Assembly: GCA_012522165.1 (NCBI GenBank)
Contig: JAAYKZ010000217.1
Coordinates: 1-10,747 of the forward strand
Origin: Clostridiales bacterium
GTDB taxonomy: Bacteria; Bacillota; Clostridia; Caldicoprobacterales; UBA3941
Length of the DNA: 10,747 bases
Direction: 5' to 3'
Shown: positions 1-5,377 of the stretch, piece by piece
How positions within the stretch are numbered: the stretch's first letter is position 1
Layout of the letters: each line of letters opens with the position of its first letter
The notes under the pieces: generated by a model
The model's input: only the letters and a program-made list of their open reading frames with translations
Database searches by the model: none
Told to the model about the DNA's origin: nothing
Program-made: the position numbers and the translations under genes

Positions 1-3
1 ATC

Positions 4-948
4 ATGAGAGGTGGTATAAAATTTTTTATTTTAGGCATTATATTTCTATCTTTGATCATGATTGAAGGTAGTTATCAAGTTAGTAAATCAATTTTTCTAT
101 TTAGTGAGTTGCCTTTACAGAAACAGAATGTTATATCCAGAGGGAGTGAGGCATCAAGGACTGAAATGATATTAGAAGATAACCAGCCTAATGAGATAGA
201 GAAGCTAATAATCATGACTTTTAACATCCACCATGGAGTTAATAAGGTAGGCCAAGAATCTTTGGATTTAATAATTGAGGCCATTAGTGATACCCAAGCC
301 CATATAATAGCACTTCAGGAAGTTGATAAATTCATACCCCGATCTGGATTTAAAGATCAAGCAAAAGAGATAGCTAATGCTCTTGGATATTACTATGTTT
401 ATGGAGAGACTATCAATGTTTTAGGTATAAAATATGGAAATGCCATTATTAGCAGGTTTCCTATTTTAGAGTATGAGAATAAAAAGCTGCCCGGTGATAG
501 CATTGAGGGCAGAGGACTTCTTGGTGCCAAGATTAATGTAGAAGGCTCCCTTTTTCAAGTTTATACAACCCATTTAGGCCTTTCTGCAAGGGATAGAGAA
601 AAGCAGATTAAATCTATTAATGCATCTATAGAACAGTTAACAACTCCATTTATATTGACGGGTGATTTTAATGGTGAACCTTTTAGCCAAGAGATAACAG
701 AGTTTTCATCAATTCTTACTGACATAGCAATTAAAACTCAAAAGGATGATTTATATACTTATGCCTTTTATAGCGATGTACCCAACACACGTGTAGATAG
801 AATATACGTTAGTCCACATATTGACGTAATAGATTATTATGTAATTAATTCAGCAATATCAGATCATTCTATGGTGCTAGGAGTTATTTCTATAAATCCT
901 AAAATAAGAGAAGGACTTATTGCTTTTGCAGGGAATAATAATAATTAG
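4..948 (+). CDS. Membrane-anchored or secreted endonuclease/exonuclease/phosphatase (EEP) family protein
   Basis: This 314-residue protein has a hydrophobic N-terminal segment (about residues 6-21) that should act as a signal peptide or membrane anchor, followed by a polar linker and an EEP (DNase I-like, Mg-dependent phosphohydrolase) domain from about residue 68 to 297. The family's active-site blocks are all visible: TFNIHHG (N74), LQEVD (E106), TTHLGL (H190), TGDFNGEP (D221, N223), RVDRIY (D265) and the terminal SDH (D287, H288), so it looks catalytically intact. Known members cleave phosphodiester or phosphomonoester bonds in nucleic acids, inositol phosphates or sphingomyelin; the substrate cannot be read from the motifs. 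The export signal suggests it acts outside the membrane. The ATG at base 4 is the first in-frame start, but its ribosome site lies before the window, so the true start could be further upstream. It lies 43 bases before nfeD and may be co-transcribed with it. Confidence 0.85.
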   Translation: MRGGIKFFILGIIFLSLIMIEGSYQVSKSIFLFSELPLQKQNVISRGSEASRTEMILEDNQPNEIEKLIIMTFNIHHGVNKVGQESLDLIIEAISDTQAHIIALQEVDKFIPRSGFKDQAKEIANALGYYYVYGETINVLGIKYGNAIISRFPILEYENKKLPGDSIEGRGLLGAKINVEGSLFQVYTTHLGLSARDREKQIKSINASIEQLTTPFILTGDFNGEPFSQEITEFSSILTDIAIKTQKDDLYTYAFYSDVPNTRVDRIYVSPHIDVIDYYVINSAISDHSMVLGVISINPKIREGLIAFAGNNNN

Positions 949-991
949 GAATAATATATATTTTATAAAATGAGTATAGAGGCGATTTTAT

Positions 992-2296
992 ATGTCTAAA
1001 AAGTTTTTCCTGTTTATTTTGTCAATTACAATAGTTATAGGAATAGTTTCTCCTGTCTTTGAAAAATCATGGTCTGCAGGTAATGAAACTGTATATATTA
1101 TCCCTGTAGAGGGAGAGATAACCCCAGCTATGGCTACTTTTTTTAAAAAAAGCATTCAGGATGCAGAAAGCGTGAAAGCTGACGCCATATTGATTGAGTT
1201 ATCTACATTTGGAGGGAGGGTGGATGCTACCCTTACAATAAAAGAAGCTATTGAAAAGTCTGAAATACCTATTATAGTATATATTAAGGATAGGGCTGTA
1301 TCAGCAGGAGCCCTTATTGCCATCACAGCTCCTAGGATTATAATGGCACCTGGTAGTCATATAGGTTCAGCTGAGCCCATCCCCTATAGTGCCAAGGCAG
1401 TAGCAGCTATAAGAGGAGAATTCGAAGCAGCAGCTGAGCGAAATGATAGGGACAAATCCATTGCAGCTGCTATGGTAGACAAAGAGGTGGATATACCAGG
1501 CCTTTCTCCAGCGGGATCATTGCTTGATATTACAGCTGGTACTGCGAAAGAATATGGATATGCTGAGGAGATATTGGAGAGTCGACAAAAAGTATTAGAT
1601 TATCTGGGATTTGAAGATGCTTTTATAATAGAAAACCAGCCAGATCTTCTCATTAGATTAGCTCAGCTTCTTACCAGAAGCAGCATAGCACCATTTTTAC
1701 TTACTATAGGAATAATAGCTATTATAATTGAGATATTCACCCAGGGTTTTGGTATAGCTGGAATAATAGGAATTAGCTCTCTAACATTATATTTTGGTGC
1801 TAATCTTTTAGCTGGGTATTCACAATGGTGGCCTATCATTTTATTTTTCATTGGAATAATTCTCTTAATAGTTGAATTTTTTATACCTGGATTTGGACTA
1901 CCTGGAATTGGTGGTATAATTGCCATACTTACAGGAATAATCTTTGCTGCAGCGGATCCTGTGCGAGGCATGATCAATTTAGGTGTTGCGTTAGTTCTGG
2001 TGGTCATATTAACCCCAATTCTTATCCTATTTCTAAAACGCTTTGGCACTTGGAGAAGTTTTGTATTATCTGAAACTATTGTTGGCAAACCTGAAAACAA
2101 CATGGATGATTTAGAAGAAAGTTTAGTTGGAAAGAAAGGTATAGTCTTAACTACTCTCAGACCACCTGGTATTGTTGAGATAGATGGAAAAAGACTAGAT
2201 GCCATATCCCAGGGTGAATTTATTTCTCCTGGTACCCTTGTAAAAGTAATTGAGGATAAGGGGTTATCTATAGTTGTGTCAAAGGACAAGAATTAA
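992..2296 (+). CDS. nfeD: NfeD family membrane-bound serine protease (ClpP-class, long form)
   Basis: This 434-residue protein has the three-part layout of long-form NfeD (B. subtilis YqeZ-like). It starts with a signal/anchor segment (residues 4-22), followed by a ClpP-class protease domain (about 33-215). Then come roughly five membrane helices (about 232-348) and a C-terminal NfeD OB-fold (about 372-432, with GKKGIVLT and GTLVKVIE). The probable nucleophile is S104 in AVSAGALIA. The probable catalytic lysine is K135, downstream of GSHIGSAEPI, inferred by analogy with the Ser-Lys dyad of archaeal PH1510. The TFGGRVD block (72-78) is the usual oxyanion-side glycine motif. Family members are tied to membrane quality control and to flotillin-like proteins. 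The ATG is preceded by AGAGGC at 978-983. The usual floA partner gene does not follow in this window; a small unknown protein does. Confidence 0.93.
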   Translation: MSKKFFLFILSITIVIGIVSPVFEKSWSAGNETVYIIPVEGEITPAMATFFKKSIQDAESVKADAILIELSTFGGRVDATLTIKEAIEKSEIPIIVYIKDRAVSAGALIAITAPRIIMAPGSHIGSAEPIPYSAKAVAAIRGEFEAAAERNDRDKSIAAAMVDKEVDIPGLSPAGSLLDITAGTAKEYGYAEEILESRQKVLDYLGFEDAFIIENQPDLLIRLAQLLTRSSIAPFLLTIGIIAIIIEIFTQGFGIAGIIGISSLTLYFGANLLAGYSQWWPIILFFIGIILLIVEFFIPGFGLPGIGGIIAILTGIIFAAADPVRGMINLGVALVLVVILTPILILFLKRFGTWRSFVLSETIVGKPENNMDDLEESLVGKKGIVLTTLRPPGIVEIDGKRLDAISQGEFISPGTLVKVIEDKGLSIVVSKDKN

Positions 2297-2327
2297 AGCT
2301 CTTGGAGTTTAAAGGAGGAATTGCAAA

Positions 2328-2756
2328 ATGTTTGAGATTATAATTCTTTTTGTTATAGCATCCATATTATCTAATATAGTTAAGGCATTGGGAAGATCAG
2401 CATCACCCCAAAGGAATACTGCACCCAGAGAGATGCCCTCTAAGGTCAATGAGACCTGGGCACCGGAAAAAGATATTAAAGGGCAAGCTCCAAAATATAA
2501 GATTAAGACAGAAGAAACTACTTCAGATATAGAAAAAGCGCTTCACGTTACGTCTCAGGCTAAGCTTAAGACTACTCCTCAGGCTAAATCGCAAGTTAGA
2601 CCTCAGGTGGCTCCTAAGGTATCTACACGGCCCAATAAGCTTCAACCTGATTCTCGAAGAGAGCTAACTAATTTTACTCCAAATAGATTAGTGGAAGGAA
2701 TTATTCTTTCTGAAATTCTAGCTCCTCCTAAATGCCAGAGACAGAAAATTAGATAA
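2328..2756 (+). CDS. Small membrane-anchored protein with Pro/Lys/Gln-rich repeat linker, function unknown
   Basis: This 142-residue protein is not recognised by name. Residues 1-20 are hydrophobic (MFEIIILFVIASILSNIVKA) and look like an uncleaved N-terminal membrane anchor. Residues 22-118 are polar, rich in Pro, Lys, Gln, Thr and Arg, and probably disordered. Within them three degenerate 8-residue units occur at 76-99 (SQAKLKTT, PQAKSQVR, PQVAPKVS). The C-terminus regains order with LVEGIILSEILAPP (121-134), followed by a basic end. From memory, small clostridial hypothetical proteins often end in a similar 'GI-SEILGPP' tail, which suggests a short conserved docking peptide; this is unverified. 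The ribosome site AAAGGAGG (2311-2318) is near perfect, so it is very probably translated. It sits 31 bases after nfeD, where floA is often found, and directly before a terminator. A scaffold or partner role beside NfeD is only inference. Confidence 0.8.
   Translation: MFEIIILFVIASILSNIVKALGRSASPQRNTAPREMPSKVNETWAPEKDIKGQAPKYKIKTEETTSDIEKALHVTSQAKLKTTPQAKSQVRPQVAPKVSTRPNKLQPDSRRELTNFTPNRLVEGIILSEILAPPKCQRQKIR
2553..2624 (+). repeat. Three degenerate 24-bp tandem repeats inside the small membrane-anchored protein gene
   Basis: The ten-base word CTCAGGCTAA occurs at 2554-2563 and 2578-2587, and a diverged copy (CTCAGGTGGC) starts at 2602, giving a constant 24-base period. In the reading frame this gives three 8-residue units starting SQ, PQ and PQ. 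The first two copies are closest and the third has drifted. The pattern is consistent with in-frame tandem duplication that lengthened a disordered linker. Confidence 0.7.
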
Positions 2757-2763
2757 TTATAAT

Positions 2764-2798
2764 AAAAACTAGAATGTTGAATCCATTCTAGTTTTTTT
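2764..2798 (+). terminator. Intrinsic terminator after the nfeD unit
   Basis: A perfect 13-bp inverted repeat (2764-2776 with 2784-2796) encloses a 7-base loop and runs into seven T residues (2792-2798). The stem core is ACTAGAATG/CATTCTAGT. It starts 7 bases after the stop codon of the small membrane protein. The left arm begins with an A run, so it could in principle also act on the other strand, though no minus-strand gene is seen. It separates the EEP-nfeD unit from yqfC. Confidence 0.9.
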
Positions 2799-2814
2799 GT
2801 TTTCAGCATAGAAT
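2786..2814 (+). promoter_or_regulatory. Possible sigma-E-type promoter for yqfC
   Basis: CATAGAAT at 2807-2814 matches 7 of 8 positions of the sigma-E -10 consensus CATACAMT as known from B. subtilis. The region 14 bases upstream (2786-2792) matches the -35 consensus only weakly, about 4 of 7, and lies in the terminator arm. The implied start near 2821 leaves the yqfC ribosome site (GGGGAG at 2842-2847) inside the transcript. A promoter is expected here because a terminator precedes and yqfC/yqfD are sigma-E genes in B. subtilis, but the sequence support is modest. Confidence 0.35.
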
Positions 2815-2856
2815 TTAATAGATAGGAGCTTATTACAATTTGGGGAGAAATTTGCT

Positions 2857-3135
2857 ATGAAAAAAAAGAAGTTACAGCAAGTAAAATCAACAATGTCTGA
2901 AATGTTTGAATTACCCAAAGAAATTACTTTAAATATGCCTAAATTGAATCTCATAGGCGATAGTCAGATGCTAGTAGAAAATCATAGGGGGATTATAGAA
3001 TACACCCCAAATCTCATAAGAGTAAATTCAACAGTAGGAGTAATAAAGGTCCATGGAGATCAGCTAAATCTACGCAATATAGCAGCCGAAGATATTATGA
3101 TTACCGGAAAGATAAAATCTATAGAATTCATATAA
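2857..3135 (+). CDS. yqfC: Sporulation protein YqfC (YabP/YqfC family)
   Basis: This 92-residue protein matches the YabP/YqfC family in length and layout. A basic N-terminus is followed by the family's ELPKEITLNMPKL stretch (about 18-30), then IGDSQMLVENHRGIIEYT (about 33-50) with the conserved ENHRG core. The C-terminal beta-rich half ends in ITGKIKSIEFI. No signal peptide or membrane helix is visible. In B. subtilis the gene is in the sigma-E mother-cell regulon and is paired with yqfD; the biochemical function is not established. The ATG has GGGGAG at 2842-2847, 9 bases upstream. It is the first gene after the intrinsic terminator and lies 46 bases before yqfD, so the two are probably co-transcribed. 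Its presence is the clearest sign that the organism is a spore former. Confidence 0.93.
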   Translation: MKKKKLQQVKSTMSEMFELPKEITLNMPKLNLIGDSQMLVENHRGIIEYTPNLIRVNSTVGVIKVHGDQLNLRNIAAEDIMITGKIKSIEFI

Positions 3136-3168
3136 GTAGTTATTAAAACATAATAGACAGAAATAGGT

Positions 3169-3176
3169 AGAGGTGG
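3169..3176 (+). promoter_or_regulatory. Ribosome binding site that selects a TTG start for yqfD
   Basis: AGAGGTGG at 3169-3176 is strongly complementary to the 16S rRNA 3' end and sits 5 bases before TTG at 3182. The longer-frame GTG at 3173 lies inside this site and has no good upstream site of its own, so TTG is preferred. Confidence 0.7.
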
Positions 3177-3181
3177 AGTCC

Positions 3182-4372
3182 TTGATTTTTTTAAAGATAT
3201 GGAATTATTTTTTAGGATATCTTGTAATTAGGGTAGATGGCTTGTCCTTAGAAAAATTTATTAATTTGTGTGTGAGTAGGGGCGTAAAACTGTGGGGTAT
3301 AAAGAGGATAAACTATACATCCCTCACTGCCAATATTAGTATAAAAGACTTTAAAAGCCTTCCTCCTATTGTGCGCATAGTACGATGTAAAGTAAAGATT
3401 AAAGAAAAGAGAGGTTTTCCCTTTTTAGCATACCGCTTCAGACATAGAAAAATGCTTATAGCAGGGATGTTAATTTTTTTAGTAATTTTATACATATTAT
3501 CCTCTATTATATGGGTAGTAGAAGTAGAGGGAGCTCAGAAGGTGGACGAAGAGGTTATATATAAGCTCTTAGAACAAAAAGGGGTAAAAGCAGGTGTTTA
3601 CAAAGGTAAACTGAATTTGTGGGATATAGAGAATCAGCTGTTAATAGAATTACCTGGGCTATCTTGGGTTAGTATAGAGCTTAAAGGTACTAAAGCTATT
3701 GTTAGAGTAGTGGAGGGAGTAAAACCCCCTAAACTTATTGATACCAGCACCCCATGTAACATAGTTGCTTCCAAGGACGGCATCATTCATCAACCTATAG
3801 TGATGGAAGGAGAGCTGGTAGTAGAAGTAGGAGATACAGTAAGAAAAGGCCAGTTATTAGTTAGTGGTATAATTGAACACCAAGATACTCAAATCGTCCG
3901 TTATGTACATGCTAGAGCCAATATTTGGGCTAGAACCTGGTATGAAGGCAAGGGCCAGGCAGATTTTAGTAGTGTATTAAAGACTAGAACAGGAAGAAAA
4001 ATTACTCATAAAGTGTTGGAGACAAAAAACTGGCAAATAAATATAGACACTCCGGATATACCTTTTGATGAGTATGAGGTTGAAGAAAAACGACAGCCAT
4101 TACTAGGAGGAGATGGAGATAAAGGTTTAGCATGGGTGATTAGAGATTATTATGAAGTAAAAAGAAGTTCGGGGAGGGATATAGACAGGATAGCCAAGGA
4201 AAAAGCATCTGAAGAAGCAATGGAGAATGCTCTGAAAAATATACCCAATGGTGCAAAAATTATTGACAAAAAGTTCAAATACGATATTATTAAAGATATA
4301 GGCTATAAAGCTATAGTATATGTAGAAGTATTAGAAGATATTGCTGAGCAGATTGAGCTTTCAGTAAACTAG
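3182..4372 (+). CDS. yqfD: Sporulation protein YqfD
   Basis: Starting at TTG 3182 this is a 396-residue protein, close to the roughly 398 residues of B. subtilis YqfD, and it begins MIFLKIWNYF as clostridial homologues tend to. The frame extends 9 bases further to a GTG at 3173, but that codon is buried in the ribosome site. The N-terminal about 88 residues form a cytoplasmic domain including RVDGLSLEKFINLC. One membrane helix follows at about 91-114, then an external part. That part first resembles a small POTRA-like module (VEVEGAQKVDEEVIYKLL through IELKGTKAIVRVVEG). It then has a barrel-like segment (IVASKDGIIHQ, VEVGDTVRKGQLLVSG) and a charged C-terminus; the module names are inference. 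In B. subtilis it belongs to the sigma-E regulon and contributes to sporulation. It is followed 11 bases later by phoH, whose ribosome site overlaps its stop. Confidence 0.93.
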   Translation: MIFLKIWNYFLGYLVIRVDGLSLEKFINLCVSRGVKLWGIKRINYTSLTANISIKDFKSLPPIVRIVRCKVKIKEKRGFPFLAYRFRHRKMLIAGMLIFLVILYILSSIIWVVEVEGAQKVDEEVIYKLLEQKGVKAGVYKGKLNLWDIENQLLIELPGLSWVSIELKGTKAIVRVVEGVKPPKLIDTSTPCNIVASKDGIIHQPIVMEGELVVEVGDTVRKGQLLVSGIIEHQDTQIVRYVHARANIWARTWYEGKGQADFSSVLKTRTGRKITHKVLETKNWQINIDTPDIPFDEYEVEEKRQPLLGGDGDKGLAWVIRDYYEVKRSSGRDIDRIAKEKASEEAMENALKNIPNGAKIIDKKFKYDIIKDIGYKAIVYVEVLEDIAEQIELSVN

Positions 4373-4383
4373 GGGGATATTAT

Positions 4384-5376
4384 TTGGAAGATATACAAAA
4401 AGATAGATTAATTGAGATAGAGAATTTAAATCAAATGATAGAACTTTTCGGCAAATTTGATGAAAATATGAAGTTGTTAGAGGAAGAGCTGGATGTTCAG
4501 ATAGTGGCCCGTGAAACCCAGCTTCATCTTTTAGGCAATGATAAATCTGTTGATATAGCTTATACTGTAATAACTAAGCTATTGGATAGCATTAAGGATG
4601 ATGGAAGAATAGATAGGGGTAAAGTGAGATATTTCATTCAGTTAGCTAAGGAAGGCGACGCTGATAATATTGGTGAACTTATGGGGGATGTTGTATGCAT
4701 AACCCACAAGGGTAAGCAAATCAAGGCCAAAACTCTAGGTCAAGCTCAGTATGTCAAGGCTATGAGACAGAATGATATAGTATTTGGTATAGGCCCTGCA
4801 GGAACTGGGAAAACATATCTATCCATGGCCATGGCAGTAAATGCTTTTAAATGCAAAGAAATAAGCAGGATAATACTGACACGACCAGCAGTTGAAGCGG
4901 GAGAAAAGTTAGGCTTTCTCCCTGGAGATTTGCAAAACAAAGTAGATCCCTATTTAAGACCCCTATATGATGCCCTTCATGATTTAATGGGATTAGAAAC
5001 CTATACTAGACTTATTGAACGGGGGGTTATTGAAGTAGCTCCCTTGGCCTATATGCGTGGAAGAACTTTAGATGACGCTTTTATTATACTAGATGAGGCA
5101 CAGAATACCACTTCAGAGCAAATGAAAATGTTCTTAACCCGTTTGGGAGTTGGTTCTAAGGCAGTAATAAACGGAGATATTACTCAGATTGATTTACCTA
5201 CAGGAGCGAAATCCGGTCTTGAAGAGGCTATCCAAGTATTAAAGGGTATTAAAGGCATTGAATTTGTATATTTGACTGATAGAGACGTAGTTAGGCATGA
5301 GCTAGTTATGGCAATTATAAGAGCCTATGACAATTACAATAAGGGTAATTCTTCTACTAAAAAGAGGAGAGATTAA
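4384..5376 (+). CDS. phoH: PhoH family ATPase
   Basis: This 330-residue protein is the standard PhoH ATPase found between yqfD and yqfF in Bacillota. The N-terminal about 110 residues (including VARETQLHLLG, 41-51) are the usual KH-like lead region. The P-loop NTPase domain follows, with Walker A GPAGTGKT (137-144), TRPAVEAGEKLGFLPGD (166-182) and Walker B FIILDEAQN (233-241). NGDITQIDLP (263-272) and the arginine-containing LTDRDVVRHELV come next. The family is an RNA-linked ATPase, sometimes fused to nuclease or RNA-binding domains, but its cellular role is unsettled. Its neighbour ybeY suggests a link with rRNA processing. Translation begins at TTG, with AGGGGGAT (4371-4378) about 5 bases upstream overlapping the yqfD stop. 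The lysine/arginine-rich tail ends 1 base before pgpH. Confidence 0.96.
   Translation: MEDIQKDRLIEIENLNQMIELFGKFDENMKLLEEELDVQIVARETQLHLLGNDKSVDIAYTVITKLLDSIKDDGRIDRGKVRYFIQLAKEGDADNIGELMGDVVCITHKGKQIKAKTLGQAQYVKAMRQNDIVFGIGPAGTGKTYLSMAMAVNAFKCKEISRIILTRPAVEAGEKLGFLPGDLQNKVDPYLRPLYDALHDLMGLETYTRLIERGVIEVAPLAYMRGRTLDDAFIILDEAQNTTSEQMKMFLTRLGVGSKAVINGDITQIDLPTGAKSGLEEAIQVLKGIKGIEFVYLTDRDVVRHELVMAIIRAYDNYNKGNSSTKKRRD
5364..5369 (+). promoter_or_regulatory. Ribosome binding site that selects a GTG start for pgpH
   Basis: GAGGAG at 5364-5369 lies 8 bases before GTG 5378. The ATG that overlaps it at 5376 is followed directly by TGA, and the in-frame ATG at 5327 lies inside phoH without a ribosome site. 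GTG 5378 is therefore the best start, and the 1-base gap to the phoH stop suggests translational coupling. Confidence 0.8.
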
Positions 5377-5377
5377 T

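Noticed and set aside
951..971. AT-rich stretch before nfeD as a promoter
   Set aside because: Several TATA-like words occur but none pairs with a convincing -35; co-transcription from the upstream gene is equally possible.
1663..2289. Long open frame of 208 codons on the minus strand
   Set aside because: It lies wholly inside nfeD on the opposite strand, has no recognisable motifs, and is rich in Ile/Pro as expected of an antisense shadow of membrane helices.
2811..2839. Alternative sigma-E-like promoter GAATTTA / ATTACAAT upstream of yqfC
   Set aside because: The spacing is acceptable, but the implied start near 2846 would fall in or after the yqfC ribosome site GGGGAG (2842-2847), leaving an untranslatable leader.
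5327..5377. Upstream ATG extending pgpH into phoH
   Set aside because: It has no ribosome site, adds 17 atypical residues overlapping the phoH tail, and a well-placed GTG with GAGGAG lies at 5378.
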